Source of the DNA: Diphasiastrum complanatum | Lineage: Eukaryota > Streptophyta > Lycopodiopsida > Lycopodiales > Lycopodiaceae | Reading direction: 5' to 3' | Assembly (NCBI GenBank): GCA_029204225.1 | Contig: CM055092.1 | Coordinates: forward strand, 13,876,059 to 13,940,058 | DNA: 64,000 bases | Part shown: in pieces, positions 33,970 through 44,096 of the stretch | Numbering within the stretch: position 1 is the first letter of the stretch | How the letters are laid out: each line of letters begins with the position of its first letter | The notes under the pieces: generated by a model | Told to the model about the DNA's origin: nothing | What the model saw: only the letters and a program-made list of their open reading frames with translations | The model's database searches: none | Position numbers and translations under genes: made by a program

Positions 33970-34698
33970 GGGGGAGTGTTGGATTCCTATCCTCTCCATC
34001 CCTTGTCTCTTCACTAATCTAGGTCCATTCATTTGTTGTATGTAAATACCTTGAAATGTCGCACAACTTGTAAAAATACAAGGAAAGTCGATGACAATTT
34101 TTCTTCGACTTTTCCAACATCGAAGTGTCCCGACGATCGTCGAAGGTCATTATTCAAAATAGAGAAAGCTTAACATCCATGTCATCGACATCGAAGTCTC
34201 CGACTTCGAAGTCATTGACATCTTCTCAAGAGCAAGCTCGACATCCACGTCTTCAACATTGAAGTCTCCGATGTCTCTGACATTGAAGTCATGGACATCT
34301 TCTCAAGAGCAGCTCGACATCGAAGTCTTCGACTTCTCAACTAAATTGACTTAGCAACATGGTGCCTTAATCCCATTTTGTAAAGTACAAAACCTTAATT
34401 AGAGGTCACTAACAGAGCAAGGCGGTTACAGCCCAAAGCGGCGATGATGCCTAATATCCACTCTTCTCTCCACTAATTATGCATCACCGACTGCTCTCAT
34501 GTACATTTGTCATTGTAATGATAAGATCAGTAGATTAGAATAAAGAGTGTAAGATAGAGTGATAATCAATAATGAAATCAAGAGCGCAATAATTCGTTCT
34601 TCCTCTTTGATATACTAGAGTATTGTTTCAAGAAGAATGCACCTTGTATCTACATTCAGATTTGTACTATCTGCGATCATAGAATTCCTATTCCAACA
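33968..34698 (+). repeat. Copia C4 polypurine tract and 3' LTR
   Basis: AAGGGGGAG precedes TGTTGGATTCCTATC at 33977. The LTR ends GAATTCCTATTCCAACA at 34698, so its tips are inverted repeats. It is 722 bp. U3 contains a 77-bp imperfect tandem repeat around GACATCTTCTCAAGAGCA (34211 and 34288) and several GACATCGAAGTC-type motifs. An AATAAAG motif lies near 34541. No primer site follows, consistent with a 3' LTR. Confidence 0.85.
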
Positions 34699-35281
<583 letters not shown>

Positions 35282-35476
35282 ATTAAGAAGAGAATAGAAG
35301 ATACAATAAAAAGAAAATGGCTCTCTTTTATAGATTTGAAAGGTGAGCCTCCTTCATTGATTGGCCACACTTCAATGGCAAGGATTCTAATCCAAGCCCT
35401 GTAAATAAACACAAACTAAATCTAATGGTGCTAAGAAAGCACAAGGGGAATTTAGGCTTTTTTAGCTTTTATTAGA

Positions 35477-35862
35477 AACTTGACTTAGGGCCTCTAATGT
35501 CATTTTAGAGTTTTAAGGCCCTAGTCGCTTATTTCTAGGAATCACAACTTGCTAGGTGTGCTCATTGGATTGGGCTTATATACGCAGGAAGCCAGTGCCC
35601 TCGCACTTATTACTTTACATGTACAGTGTATTGTGGCGGGGCCCACTTGGTAAGGCCTGGCCACCAGTAGGTTTAGTGGCGGGACCCACTAAGTGCCCAA
35701 TAACAACTTGACTTAGGGCCTCTAATGTCATTTTAGAGTTTTAAGGCCCTAGTCGCTTATTCCTAGGAATGTAACCTGCTAGTTGTGCTCATTCGGTTGG
35801 GCTTATACAAGCAGGATGCCAATGCCCTCGCACTTATTACTCTACCTGTACAGTGTATTGTG
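35477..35862 (+). repeat. Tandem duplication, 158-bp arms at 228-bp period
   Basis: 35477-35634 and 35705-35862 are near-identical, each running from AACTTGACTTAGGGCC to TACAGTGTATTGTG. They are separated by a 70-bp GC-richer spacer with GGGCCCACTTGG and GGGACCCACTAAG. Non-coding and of unknown nature. Confidence 0.85.
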
Positions 35863-36484
35863 TACAGTGTATTTTTATATGTGACAAAGAAAATAAAAAT
35901 CAAAAGTGGATGCAATACGATACAAGAAAGATGTGCTAGAAATTCTCATGACACCTATCAAGAGACATCAAGAGAATTATTAGTAGTGCAAAGTGGAGAC
36001 AACCAGTGTCACTTCCAAGTTGTCTCACATTGAGGTCGTCACGACTCACAAGTGATGTGTGTTCACATTCAAATTCAACGAAATTTTGGCATCTAGTCAG
36101 TATCTTCTTGTTAAGTTAAACTTGGAATCTTATATTTCTAAGCTTAAGTTTTCTAGTTTTAGAAGTTTAGAACGTATTAAGCAAAGGAAAGCTTCTACTC
36201 ATGGTCTTATAACACACATGCCATGGTAGAAGTGTCGTAACTCACTGAATTAGATTATTAGATTTTTAATGTAGTATTTAAGATATCGCTCCCCAAATAG
36301 AGAGAATTGGAGACATAATAGTCGTGAAAGTTGCCATTATGTGAAAAAGATAAATAACTAGTTATCAAATGATATTAAACACAGCATCCAGTACAGCCCT
36401 TCAATATTCAAATAATGATTTAACTATTTTCTAATAGAATTTTGATACTGTTTCTCTCTCCATACATTTACTATGCATGACCAC
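35863..36484. other. Non-coding interval
   Basis: AT-rich. I see no coding sequence or repeat. It is the outer flank of the putative LTR at 36485-37185. Confidence 0.4.
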
Positions 36485-37185
36485 TGTTGGATCGAGTGCT
36501 TAATCTATCAACTACACAGACAACCTGACTAATTTACAGAATTCTCATAATGTAATCTGCAATCATGACTCGACATTTAAGCATACCCTGCAAATGACTC
36601 GAAGAATCACACATCCCCTCTCATTCGATCTCTCACAATATGTCAAATTTCACAATGATTATAGGGTACTTAATTATCTGAATGCTTCAACATGGTTCGG
36701 ACTCGAACTATCAAAGTACTACCGATCTGTCTTTATAAAACATTCATCATTAGTTGGGAACAAAGCTTACAAAACCATGTAGACTCTGGAAAAATAGTAA
36801 GTAGCACATACATTCAATCATTTATAGAGTAAACATCCACAATACTCATAAACATAGGTACCAAAGTATCCGCTCAACAAAACTATTCTTATTAAAATCA
36901 TAAATACAACGGCTCTTTATAGTCTCGCGACTGTCCATAACCGTTTAACTATTATAATTGCTATAACTACTATTCTCGGATTCGAATAATTTTCAAACCC
37001 TAGATCGGGTCTAATATTTTTCCGATCCAGCGAAATCCGATACTTACTAAAAATCCGACCCAGTTTACACTTAGAACTTTTAAAGACTAAAATTCTATAA
37101 AACTTAAGGAAAATCAAATACATAAAACTAGGTATGTACAAGAATAAAAAGTAACAAATCATTATGTGACTAATTCGAGTCGTCA
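36485..37185 (-). repeat. Putative 3' LTR of the Athila/Tat-type gypsy
   Basis: On the minus strand the extra ORF ends in GAGAGCGAGGACATG, then TGACGACTCGAATTAG, a plausible polypurine tract and LTR start. A TATA box, CTATAAAGAGCC, lies about 270 bp in (near 36915). TCGATCCAACA at 36485 is a plausible CA end. No second copy is in the window, so the ends are inferred. Confidence 0.35.
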
Positions 37186-39823
37186 CATGTCCTCGCTCTC
37201 AGATTCAGCAGGTCCCTCTGATGACGAGTCCAATGAATAGGTTTGGCCAGCCAGCATTATTAGGTACTGCCCTCAGAGTATGTAGGATTTCTCCAGTGCT
37301 TGCAGGCTCGGTTAAGAAATTCACATTCACCAATCTCTTTTGTCACATCTATCTTCAACAGTTAACTCTGCATACATGCCTGCTTGTCGAGGCCCTAACA
37401 TCTTCAACTTATGAGTGAACAAAGTTCCATGTTGAAGATTTTCCATATAATCTTTAGATTGACTGCCTCCTCTTTTTCTGGGTAAGTGCAGGGATGTGAT
37501 TTCCTTAGTGATGGGTAAATAATCCAGTCTGGCATATACTAATTAAACGCTCAGCAAAGTTCTGGCCACGAACCCTGCTAGATCAATTGTTCTATATATT
37601 GTCCATAGCCTATGAGCTAGATTGTTTTTCCTCTTATGCAGTCTGCCATCTCATTAAAATTTTTGGCATATTTATCTTCCTATTAGTATATAGTGTCCAT
37701 AGTTCTAGATAATAGAAGTCTATTTTCTTGTCGATCCTAGGCTTCTTTAGAATAGTTTGAACATCAATTATCTTTTCATTCTGTGTTCAAGTGAATCGAA
37801 TAAAATGTTGCTCTTTAAATCGATTATCTGAGTCCGATAGGAAGGTGGATTCTTTAATTCTCAAATATTCCATGGCATACAATGAAGAGCTGCCTATTAA
37901 AACTTCTGACAACCCTGGTTTTTCGATTACAAATAATCCTTGTAGGATAGCCCACGATAGGCATCCCTTTTCCTCGTTATTTAGGGTTGCCCAAAAAGAC
38001 ATAAATTCTTCAATTTCCCATGTATCATTCCATTGCTTATTATAGTATCATTTTAAACCAAGAAGAAAAGCATAGTCAATCATCCATAACTGCTCAATGT
38101 TCCTAAACTGGGACATATAGCTAAACAATTTTCTTTTGAGATGTAAAATTTCATTCATGAGTACCTGACTGGATTCAGTTCTCGGCCTCACTTCTTTTCT
38201 TTTCCTCTTCCTATCCTTGGACGTTGTTGCTTCATCTGCTTTTGAATGCTCATTCTCATGGACAGAAAGGTCAATAAAATGATCGTCAACATTATCAGAA
38301 TCAAATTCTGATAATAATGACATCGTCTACACTTCCTGATCTCTCATCAGTGGCTTGGCTCCCATCAGCTGTTTCAATTGTTCTTCCAAATCTTGAATCC
38401 TCTGATGGTCCACAAGATTGATGCGCTCCACAACATCCTTCTGATGGCTCTTTCCTTTTCCACTTGTTTCAGGTTCCTCGTCCAAACTCAAGGAATCTTC
38501 CTCTTCTGCTTCCTTGAAGATAACAGCCGAAAGAGCTTCATTTCCTTCTTGTAAAAGTTTCAGCATCATTGTCTTGATCAGTTCAATAGTATCGGCCCTA
38601 CATTTTTCAAACTTGGCTCGATTGACTATCACGGATTTTTTTTTTATAGTCAAGAGCATCTACCAAAACTTTTATTGTTGCTCCAGCTGAGTTTGCAGTA
38701 ACTCTGTCTTGTATTGTAGACGCTCGGACTGGTAAGATTGAGCTACCGTTAGTTTCATCTTGGCATCATCCAGCTCATTCTGCAACTTCAGATTTCGATT
38801 CTTCATAGCAAAGTTATCGCTCTGCTTTGTTAGAATCTGATTCTTTTCATTTGCCACATCTGTGCACAACTCTTCAATATCCCATTGTAGTTGAACCAGC
38901 TGCAAGTCCTTCTGCATTAATAGTTGCAACTGTAATTCGTTAGTTTTTTTTCAAATCTTCTATTTGGTCGTCCTTCGTTTTTGATAGCAGCAGTCCGGCA
39001 CCTTAGCAGCATTAGCGAATAACTTGACAGTTGATTCTTGTTGTTTTTCCACTCGACACCACGTCGATTCCTTGTTGTTCCTACATCATATGATCCATAA
39101 ACGATTGCGAATCATCAATCTGCATCGTGTCGGTATCAGAATTATGTTTTTCATCTAACCTGGTTCTACTTGTCCTCGCAGCTTGTCAGATTTCACTTGT
39201 CTCCTCGACAAATTGTTCTAGTAATGATTCCAATCTCACCTTCATTCAATAATTCCAGATGAGAAGCCAATGACTAAGTTGCGCTCCCCACAGCCTGATG
39301 TGCTAAGATTTCTTTAATGCTTTTAAGAACATCTGATAAGAAACTGTGGCCAAATCCATCGGTTTTTCATCATAGGATTGCAACAAATATCCAAAGTAAA
39401 AATAGTAGCATTCCATGTCACACATCCACTTACAAATCCTATGGATGCGACATTATTCAAATAGCTAACCTTGTAGCCTTTCGTTTCTTGGAAAATAGAG
39501 TCTTCTCCTTCTGACAAATCAAACCATTCATCAAGAAGAGTAGAGTCCGTTATCTTCTTTGTATTCTTCACCAAACCCTGCGTAGGCAATCCAAAACATT
39601 CTACGTATTCATCTCTTCTAACCTCAATAGTATGGTTACTTACTGAAAAGTAGCATACACTCCCTCTGATTAGGGCTCCATTTGCCATTTTGTTTCAGAT
39701 ATCAGTTAGCAGCAACGAGTTGTCTTTATACTTAATAGCAGTCAATTTGAACAGCTCCGCACCCATTTTCCATTCTGTGTATGGAATCTCCGCTCTAGTT
39801 TTCCACACATAGTTAGCCACCAT
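37183..39823 (-). pseudogene. Long unrecognised coiled-coil ORF downstream of gypsy integrase
   Basis: Minus-strand coding signal runs about 880 codons with only scattered stops and shifts. It starts MVANYVWKTRAEIPYTEWKM at 39823, a few codons after a poorly conserved stretch following integrase. N-terminal part: IEVRRDEYVECFGLPTQGL, reminiscent of the plant transposon domain found in extra ORFs of Athila-like elements (PF20167 type; weak). Middle (38672-38929): a long heptad coiled coil rich in Leu/Gln/Glu. Then an acidic Ser/Glu-rich linker, a basic KDRKRKRKEVRPR motif (about 38200, possible nuclear signal) and a Trp-rich block (SFWATLNNEEKGCLSW). The tail is SLDSSSEGPAESESEDM, stop at 37183-37185. 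It lies between the integrase and a putative LTR. Function unknown. Confidence 0.55.
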
Positions 39824-39930
39824 TTTCTTGTAAGAAAAGGATGAAGAATTCGTAGCCCTATTGTGAATTCGAAGAAAAACACTTTGAAGGAGAAAATCAA
39901 AAGATTGCTCGCAAGTGCGCTATGGCGATA

Positions 39931-39960
39931 TGTAGCGCAGGCATCCCAAAGGGAGCCGGG
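39931..39960 (-). repeat. 30-bp patch identical to the end of the family B LTR
   Basis: These 30 bases equal the last 30 bases of the family B LTR (minus strand, ending GCCTGCGCTACA). They sit exactly where the gypsy integrase reading TRVNGSR should continue into its family-typical RLKP tail, and they keep the frame open. Confidence 0.8.
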
Positions 39961-40130
39961 CGAGAGCCATTTACTCTTGTATCAAGTAGATTTCCTTTAA
40001 GATCTGCCAACTGGATCGAATTATTTCAAAACACTTCAATGACTTTGTATGGCCCCATCCATCTTGTATGTAATTTCCTTGAAAATTTCAAATGTCTATT
40101 GTCATATAATAATGCCAAGTCACAGCTTTA
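39961..40130 (-). pseudogene. Gypsy integrase C-terminal domain
   Basis: The minus strand reads LHTRWMGPYKVIEVF, then NNSIQLADLKGNLLDTRVNGSR. This is the GPY/F-type C-terminal domain of Ty3/gypsy integrase (K/R-W-x-GPY-x-V). Two stops are present. The position, same strand and order fit the gypsy whose pol is at 48150-49500, with the copia insertions and a missing integrase core in between. Confidence 0.75.
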
Positions 40131-40154
40131 AGAGAAATCTTCTTTAGACATGTG

Positions 40155-40439
40155 TCATATTGCTCTTTTCTCTTTTTTTGGTTGCTCGATCCTTGGGTCA
40201 GATTTATCAGCAGCTTTCCCTTTGTGGTTGATGAACTGGTCTTCCACTAAAATGACATCTCTACTGGTGAATGTCTTCTTGGTATCCAAATTGTAGAGCT
40301 TGTATGCCTTGTGGTCTGGGGAATAGCCGATGAAAATCATTTTTCTGCTCTTATCATCCAGCTTTCTTCTTAGATCTTCAGGGATCTGAGCGAAACCAAT
40401 GCATCCAAACACTCGAATATTTTTGAGTGATGGTTTCGA
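40155..40439 (-). pseudogene. Copia C1 integrase C-terminal part
   Basis: Encodes IFVFGCIGFAQIPEDLRRKLDDKS with MIFIGYSPDHKAYKLYNL and TFTSRDVILVEDQF. This is the FGC...GYS...YK region that ends the copia integrase domain. It is joined in one near-continuous frame to gag (TAKDTTAAYLQNRSITKALNGKTPYEVW), so a deletion fused gag to integrase. Confidence 0.8.
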
Positions 40440-40835
40440 TCATGTCCACACCTCATAAGGTGTCTTGCCATTCAGGGCTTTGGTGATGGATCGATTCTGC
40501 AAATAGGCAGCTGTAGTATCCTTAGCTGTCTGAGCAGCACGTATGTGGCTGATCTGAGTATCCTTGATGTTGAGGGTGATCATGGCAAATGCTTTGCCAT
40601 CTCTTAGTCTCCACTTGGTGATGCTGGCTGCATCAACTTCTGGTTTGATCTCTATGCCATCAATGATGTCCCATAGTTCTTTGGCTAGAAGTATAACCTT
40701 CATCTTGAATTTCCAGAGATTGTAGTTATCTCCATCAAGTTTGTCAATGAGAGATGAACTAGATGATGGATCCATTCTGGTTGAACGAGATCGTTGGTAG
40801 AAACAACGGTTGTCGAAATACTGTTGGCTACGCAT
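40440..40835 (-). pseudogene. Copia C1 gag N-terminal part
   Basis: Starts at MDPSSSSSLIDKLDGDNYNLW (about 40775; the longer upstream frame reads through leader). It continues VILLAKELWDIIDGIEIKPE and RDGKAFAMITLNIKDTQISHIR. Same family as the relic at 163-690 but without frameshift in this part. Cut by the deletion into integrase after QTAKD. Confidence 0.82.
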
Positions 40836-40906
40836 TTGCTAGAAAAATGTCTTGATAGAAACAAGACTGATAATCCGCAGTAGAAATGTAGATTACTAAA
40901 ATGCTT

Positions 40907-40918
40907 GCTCAAATACCA
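40907..40918 (-). promoter_or_regulatory. C1 primer-binding site, mutated
   Basis: The minus strand reads TGGTATTTGAGC, two changes from TGGTATCAGAGC, directly at the CA end of the LTR. Confidence 0.7.
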
Positions 40919-41794
40919 TGTTGTAAAACGTGAGGATGACTGGCAGTGAAAGCTCGAGGCTTTGAGCGTAGGCGTGTAGGAATGGAAACGCAACAGTTAG
41001 CAGTAGAAATATTCAAGACAAGTGATTCATACAAATTGTGCAAATGAACAACGTAGTAGTGAGACAAAAAATTGCACTCTGATTAATATCAACAGTGAGT
41101 ACACTGGCTTGAAGTAATAACTTCAGCTTGCTGAGCGTGATAATGCTAGCTGCAGATAAATCTGATCTGAAAAAAAAATTTGATTAGCACTTACATATCT
41201 TGATTCAGCTAGTATCTATATTTACAAGTGTCGAGAGACAAATATCTTACAAGCCTTAACTGCCATTTACTCCAGTTTTGTATACGTACAAAGTTGGTAA
41301 CCGCCCTTGGGATATTTGTTTGTCTAGTTGTTTTAGGGTTCATGATAAGTTGGCGACGTCGGTCTACCAATGTAGCAAAAACACGAAAAACCCAAAGGTG
41401 CCCTTAGACTGAAGGTATGTAAATCTCTAAGGAGCCCTTAGACGGAAGACAGCGAAAAAGGCGAAAAAGCCGAAGGTGCCTTTAAACTGAAGGTAGCGAA
41501 AAAGATGAAGGTGCCTTAAAATGGTTTCTAAGACATTGTGTCGCATTTTTTGTGAAGCACGAAAAAGGCGAAGGTGCCTTAAAATGGTTTCTAAGGCATT
41601 CTTGTCATTGTGTCGTCTTTTTCGCGAAGGTGCAAAAAAGGCAAAAAAGACGAAGGTGCCTAAAAAATGGTTAAGGCATAAAAAATCTCAAAAGGAAAAA
41701 ATGTGAAGGTCCGAAAACATGTAGTCAGCCTTTGGTTTTCAGGATGCTCATTATTTGAATGATTTGTTTAAGGCTGAGCATAAGAAATCTAACA
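40919..41794 (-). repeat. Copia C1 5' LTR (minus strand)
   Basis: On the minus strand it starts TGTTAGATTTCTTATG at 41794 and ends CGTTTTACAACA at 40919. It aligns with 1089-1887 but has a larger, rearranged set of AAGGTGCC/GCGAAAAAGGCGAAGG repeats in U3 (about 41400-41680). Confidence 0.85.
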
Positions 41795-41853
41795 CTTCGA
41801 AGTTCATCATCATTTTCAAGTTTATAAAGTACACTTGATATAATCATATATGG
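41795..41853 (-). pseudogene. Gypsy pol segment between RNase H and integrase
   Basis: On the minus strand, reading across the copia insertion from 48148-48300, the gypsy frame gives HKIAPYMIISSVLYKLENDDELRR. This is the usual spacer before the integrase zinc finger. Its right boundary is the TATGG target duplication of copia C5. Confidence 0.7.
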
Positions 41854-42724
41854 TGAAGAAACAGAGTGTTTCTATTACCAAAGCCCTGCTAGCTCTCGAC
41901 TCGCAACCTAACAAATATCTCGAAGTCGAATACCTCGAAGACGAAATGTTCGCGAATAACATGAGCTCATCAGAAGGTCGAATGACGCGAAACAAAAAAA
42001 TTTGAGACACTCGAAGGTCGAATATTTTTTACAACCCACGTTCCAAAGGACCAGGAAAATCAAACAAGTACCATGAAGTACAAATCCCTGATATGATACG
42101 ATGACATCAGTAGAAGAGCGTTAGGACCTGCCTAATCCACCGCTCTTGTAATATGTGATTAGTCTTAGATTGTTTAATCTATCTAATCAAGATATTGGTC
42201 TGAATATATGCAGTTGCTAAATGCACTAATGAAGATATAGATACAGATAGACATAATTTATAGAATAGAGATGTCCGCCAGTGAGCAAGACATTGTAAGC
42301 AGGATCCACAGAGATCCAAGAAGTCCGCTAGTAAGCGAGACACTATTAGTGGGAGAACACCGCTTCTCTCATCCCAATGCATCGTGTGGGTCTATCACAC
42401 AGTGCTTAAACCAAGAGGATCAATAGATGATGTTGTAGCTGTTATGCACATATCATTCTAAATTGTCTGATCTTGATTGAATTATTGTCTGCTTATTGTT
42501 CGTGTATCTCATTCGCTTGTTTATCTATTCCGCACATAGGTTCAATCTTGTTGAATGCTGAATTAACTTAAACGTAGGTCAGCAGTGTCTGTCTATATTC
42601 TAGAGGATTGTAGGAATGATATAGCAGGTAGTGACCAGCAATCATATCCGAACTCCATCCGAATTTATTTGTGTTTCATTCGTTCGATTCGCATCATCAG
42701 CGGTATCAGAGCTTGATTTCCAAC
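41854..42724 (+). repeat. C5 5' LTR
   Basis: Starts TGAAGAAACAGAGTG and ends ATTTCCAACA. Paired with 47310-48147. It contains CTCGAAGTCGAATACCTCGAAG-like short repeats near its start. Confidence 0.92.
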
Positions 42725-42725
42725 A

Positions 42726-42737
42726 GTGGTATCAGAG
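42726..42737 (+). promoter_or_regulatory. C5 primer-binding site (tRNA-Met)
   Basis: TGGTATCAGAGC, one base after the LTR. Two further near-copies (GCGGTATCAGAGC before it and AGTGGTATTGGAGCC after it) show local duplication around the site. Confidence 0.88.
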
Positions 42738-42973
42738 CTTGATATCCAATAGTGGTATTGGAGCCACAACTTTGATTGTCAGAGCAGCAGAGTTGGTAAT
42801 CAAAACTTTTTATAGTCTAACATAGCCACAAAGCTATCAAATCCAAGAGACAAAGCATTCAAGACAAAGAACCAGTAACAAGTGAGAACACAGTTTAAGG
42901 CAATGGCTTTAATAAGCATTATACAATCAAAGATCTGTACAATCCTCGACTCATCAGGGTCTAAGTTTCTAGC

Positions 42974-44022
42974 ATGGAGACCTCTCTTATACTGAAGGGA
43001 AAAGGATTATTTCCTTGGGTAGATGGCACCGAAGAGATGCCTATAACTACAGGCAAGGAGCTACGTGAATGGAGAGAGAAGAACGACAAGGCAGTAGTCG
43101 TGTTGTCATCTTCCATCGAAGATAGTCTCAAACTTGACCTGGCTACACTCTCCAATTCAAGAGAGATGTGGGATACTATACTCACAAGATTTCAGACAAA
43201 ATCACGCAGTCAGATCATGCTTCTTGAAGATCAACTGACAAACCTGCAATGGGATGGCAAAGACCTCACCTCCTTTATCAGAAAAATAAAAGTTTTGTTC
43301 CTTTCATTACACAACGTCGGAGCAGAGAATGCAGTATCAGTAGAGAAGCAGCTTACCTATCTGCTACGAGCTTTACCAAGATCATTTCAGAAAACCCGAA
43401 TATTGCTAGCAAAGGATCCAGCTATGACACTCAAAAAGGCAGTGATCGAGATTCGAGAAGAAGTCGAAGCTCGAGAACACCTTGATCACAAGGATGCTTC
43501 TGACCAAGCTCTCTATAGCAACAAGGAGAAGACAAAGAAGCAGTTCAAGCCTAAGAGGGAGTCAGAACGAAGGCAGGATCGAGACCAACAAGTAGAGGGA
43601 ACCAACAGAGGCAAATAGAAGAACAAAGGAAGGCCGAAACAGTAGAATGGCGACAAGAAGAGCAAAGGATCCAGCTATGACACTCGAAAAGGCAGTGATC
43701 GAGATTCGAGAAGAAGTCGAAGCTCGAGAACACCTTGATCACAAGGATGCTTATGACCAAGCTCTCTATAGCAACAAGGAGAAGACAAAGAAGCAGTTCA
43801 AGCCTAAGAGGGAGTCAGACCGAAGGCAAGATTGAGACCAGCAAGTAGAGGGAGCCAACAGAGGCAAATGGAAGAACAAAGGAAGGCCGAAACAGTAGAA
43901 TGGCGACAAGAAGATATGCGTGAGATGCAAATGTGAAGGACATACAATCGATTCGTGTTGGTTGAATCTGAATTTCGAGTGTAGCTGTTGTCACAAGAAA
44001 GGTCATGCAGCCATGGACTGTC
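42974..44022 (+). pseudogene. C5 gag with two zinc knuckles
   Basis: Starts METSLILKGKGLFPWVDGTE and includes the UBN2 core (LEDQLTNLQWDGKDLTSFIRK, RALPRSF). The first frame stops at 43618. A 253-bp tandem duplication (43408-43660 and 43661-43913) repeats the stretch AKDPAMTL to NGDKK and shifts the frame, since 253 is not a multiple of three. The second copy leads to the nucleocapsid knuckles CVRCKCEGHTIDSC and CSCCHKKGHAAMDC. Without the duplication gag would read further. Confidence 0.88.
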
Positions 44023-44096
44023 AAGTACTCTACCCAAGCTGGTCAAAGCACGTTTTCTCTCTCTCTAGAGTTTACTGAACTTCCTTTAATCATGCC
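44023..44096 (-). repeat. Family B LTR patch inside C5 gag-pol
   Basis: CAAGTACTCTACCCA, AGCTGGTCAAAGCACGTTTTC with CTCTCTCTAG, and CTTCCTTTAATCATGCC match, in order and with a short gap, an internal stretch of the family B LTR (compare plus-strand 20546-20657). The patch lies directly after the second zinc knuckle and keeps the frame open into RNKQAQGRQENN. Confidence 0.75.

Larger units (their letters stand above)
40140..41794 (-). mobile_element. Copia C1 copy, internally deleted (minus strand)
   Basis: Order on the minus strand: 5' LTR, degenerate primer site, gag N-terminus, then directly the integrase C-terminus, then gypsy sequence. The LTR matches 1089-1887. Protease, integrase core, RT, RNase H and the 3' LTR are all missing. 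It lies within the minus-strand gypsy: gypsy zinc-finger coding stops at its right end (41795) and the gypsy integrase tail resumes at its left. Confidence 0.75.

Noticed and set aside
36485-37185. Certain LTR assignment for this AT-rich stretch
   Set aside because: TG/CA ends and a TATA box fit, but no second copy is present, so it is listed only as putative.
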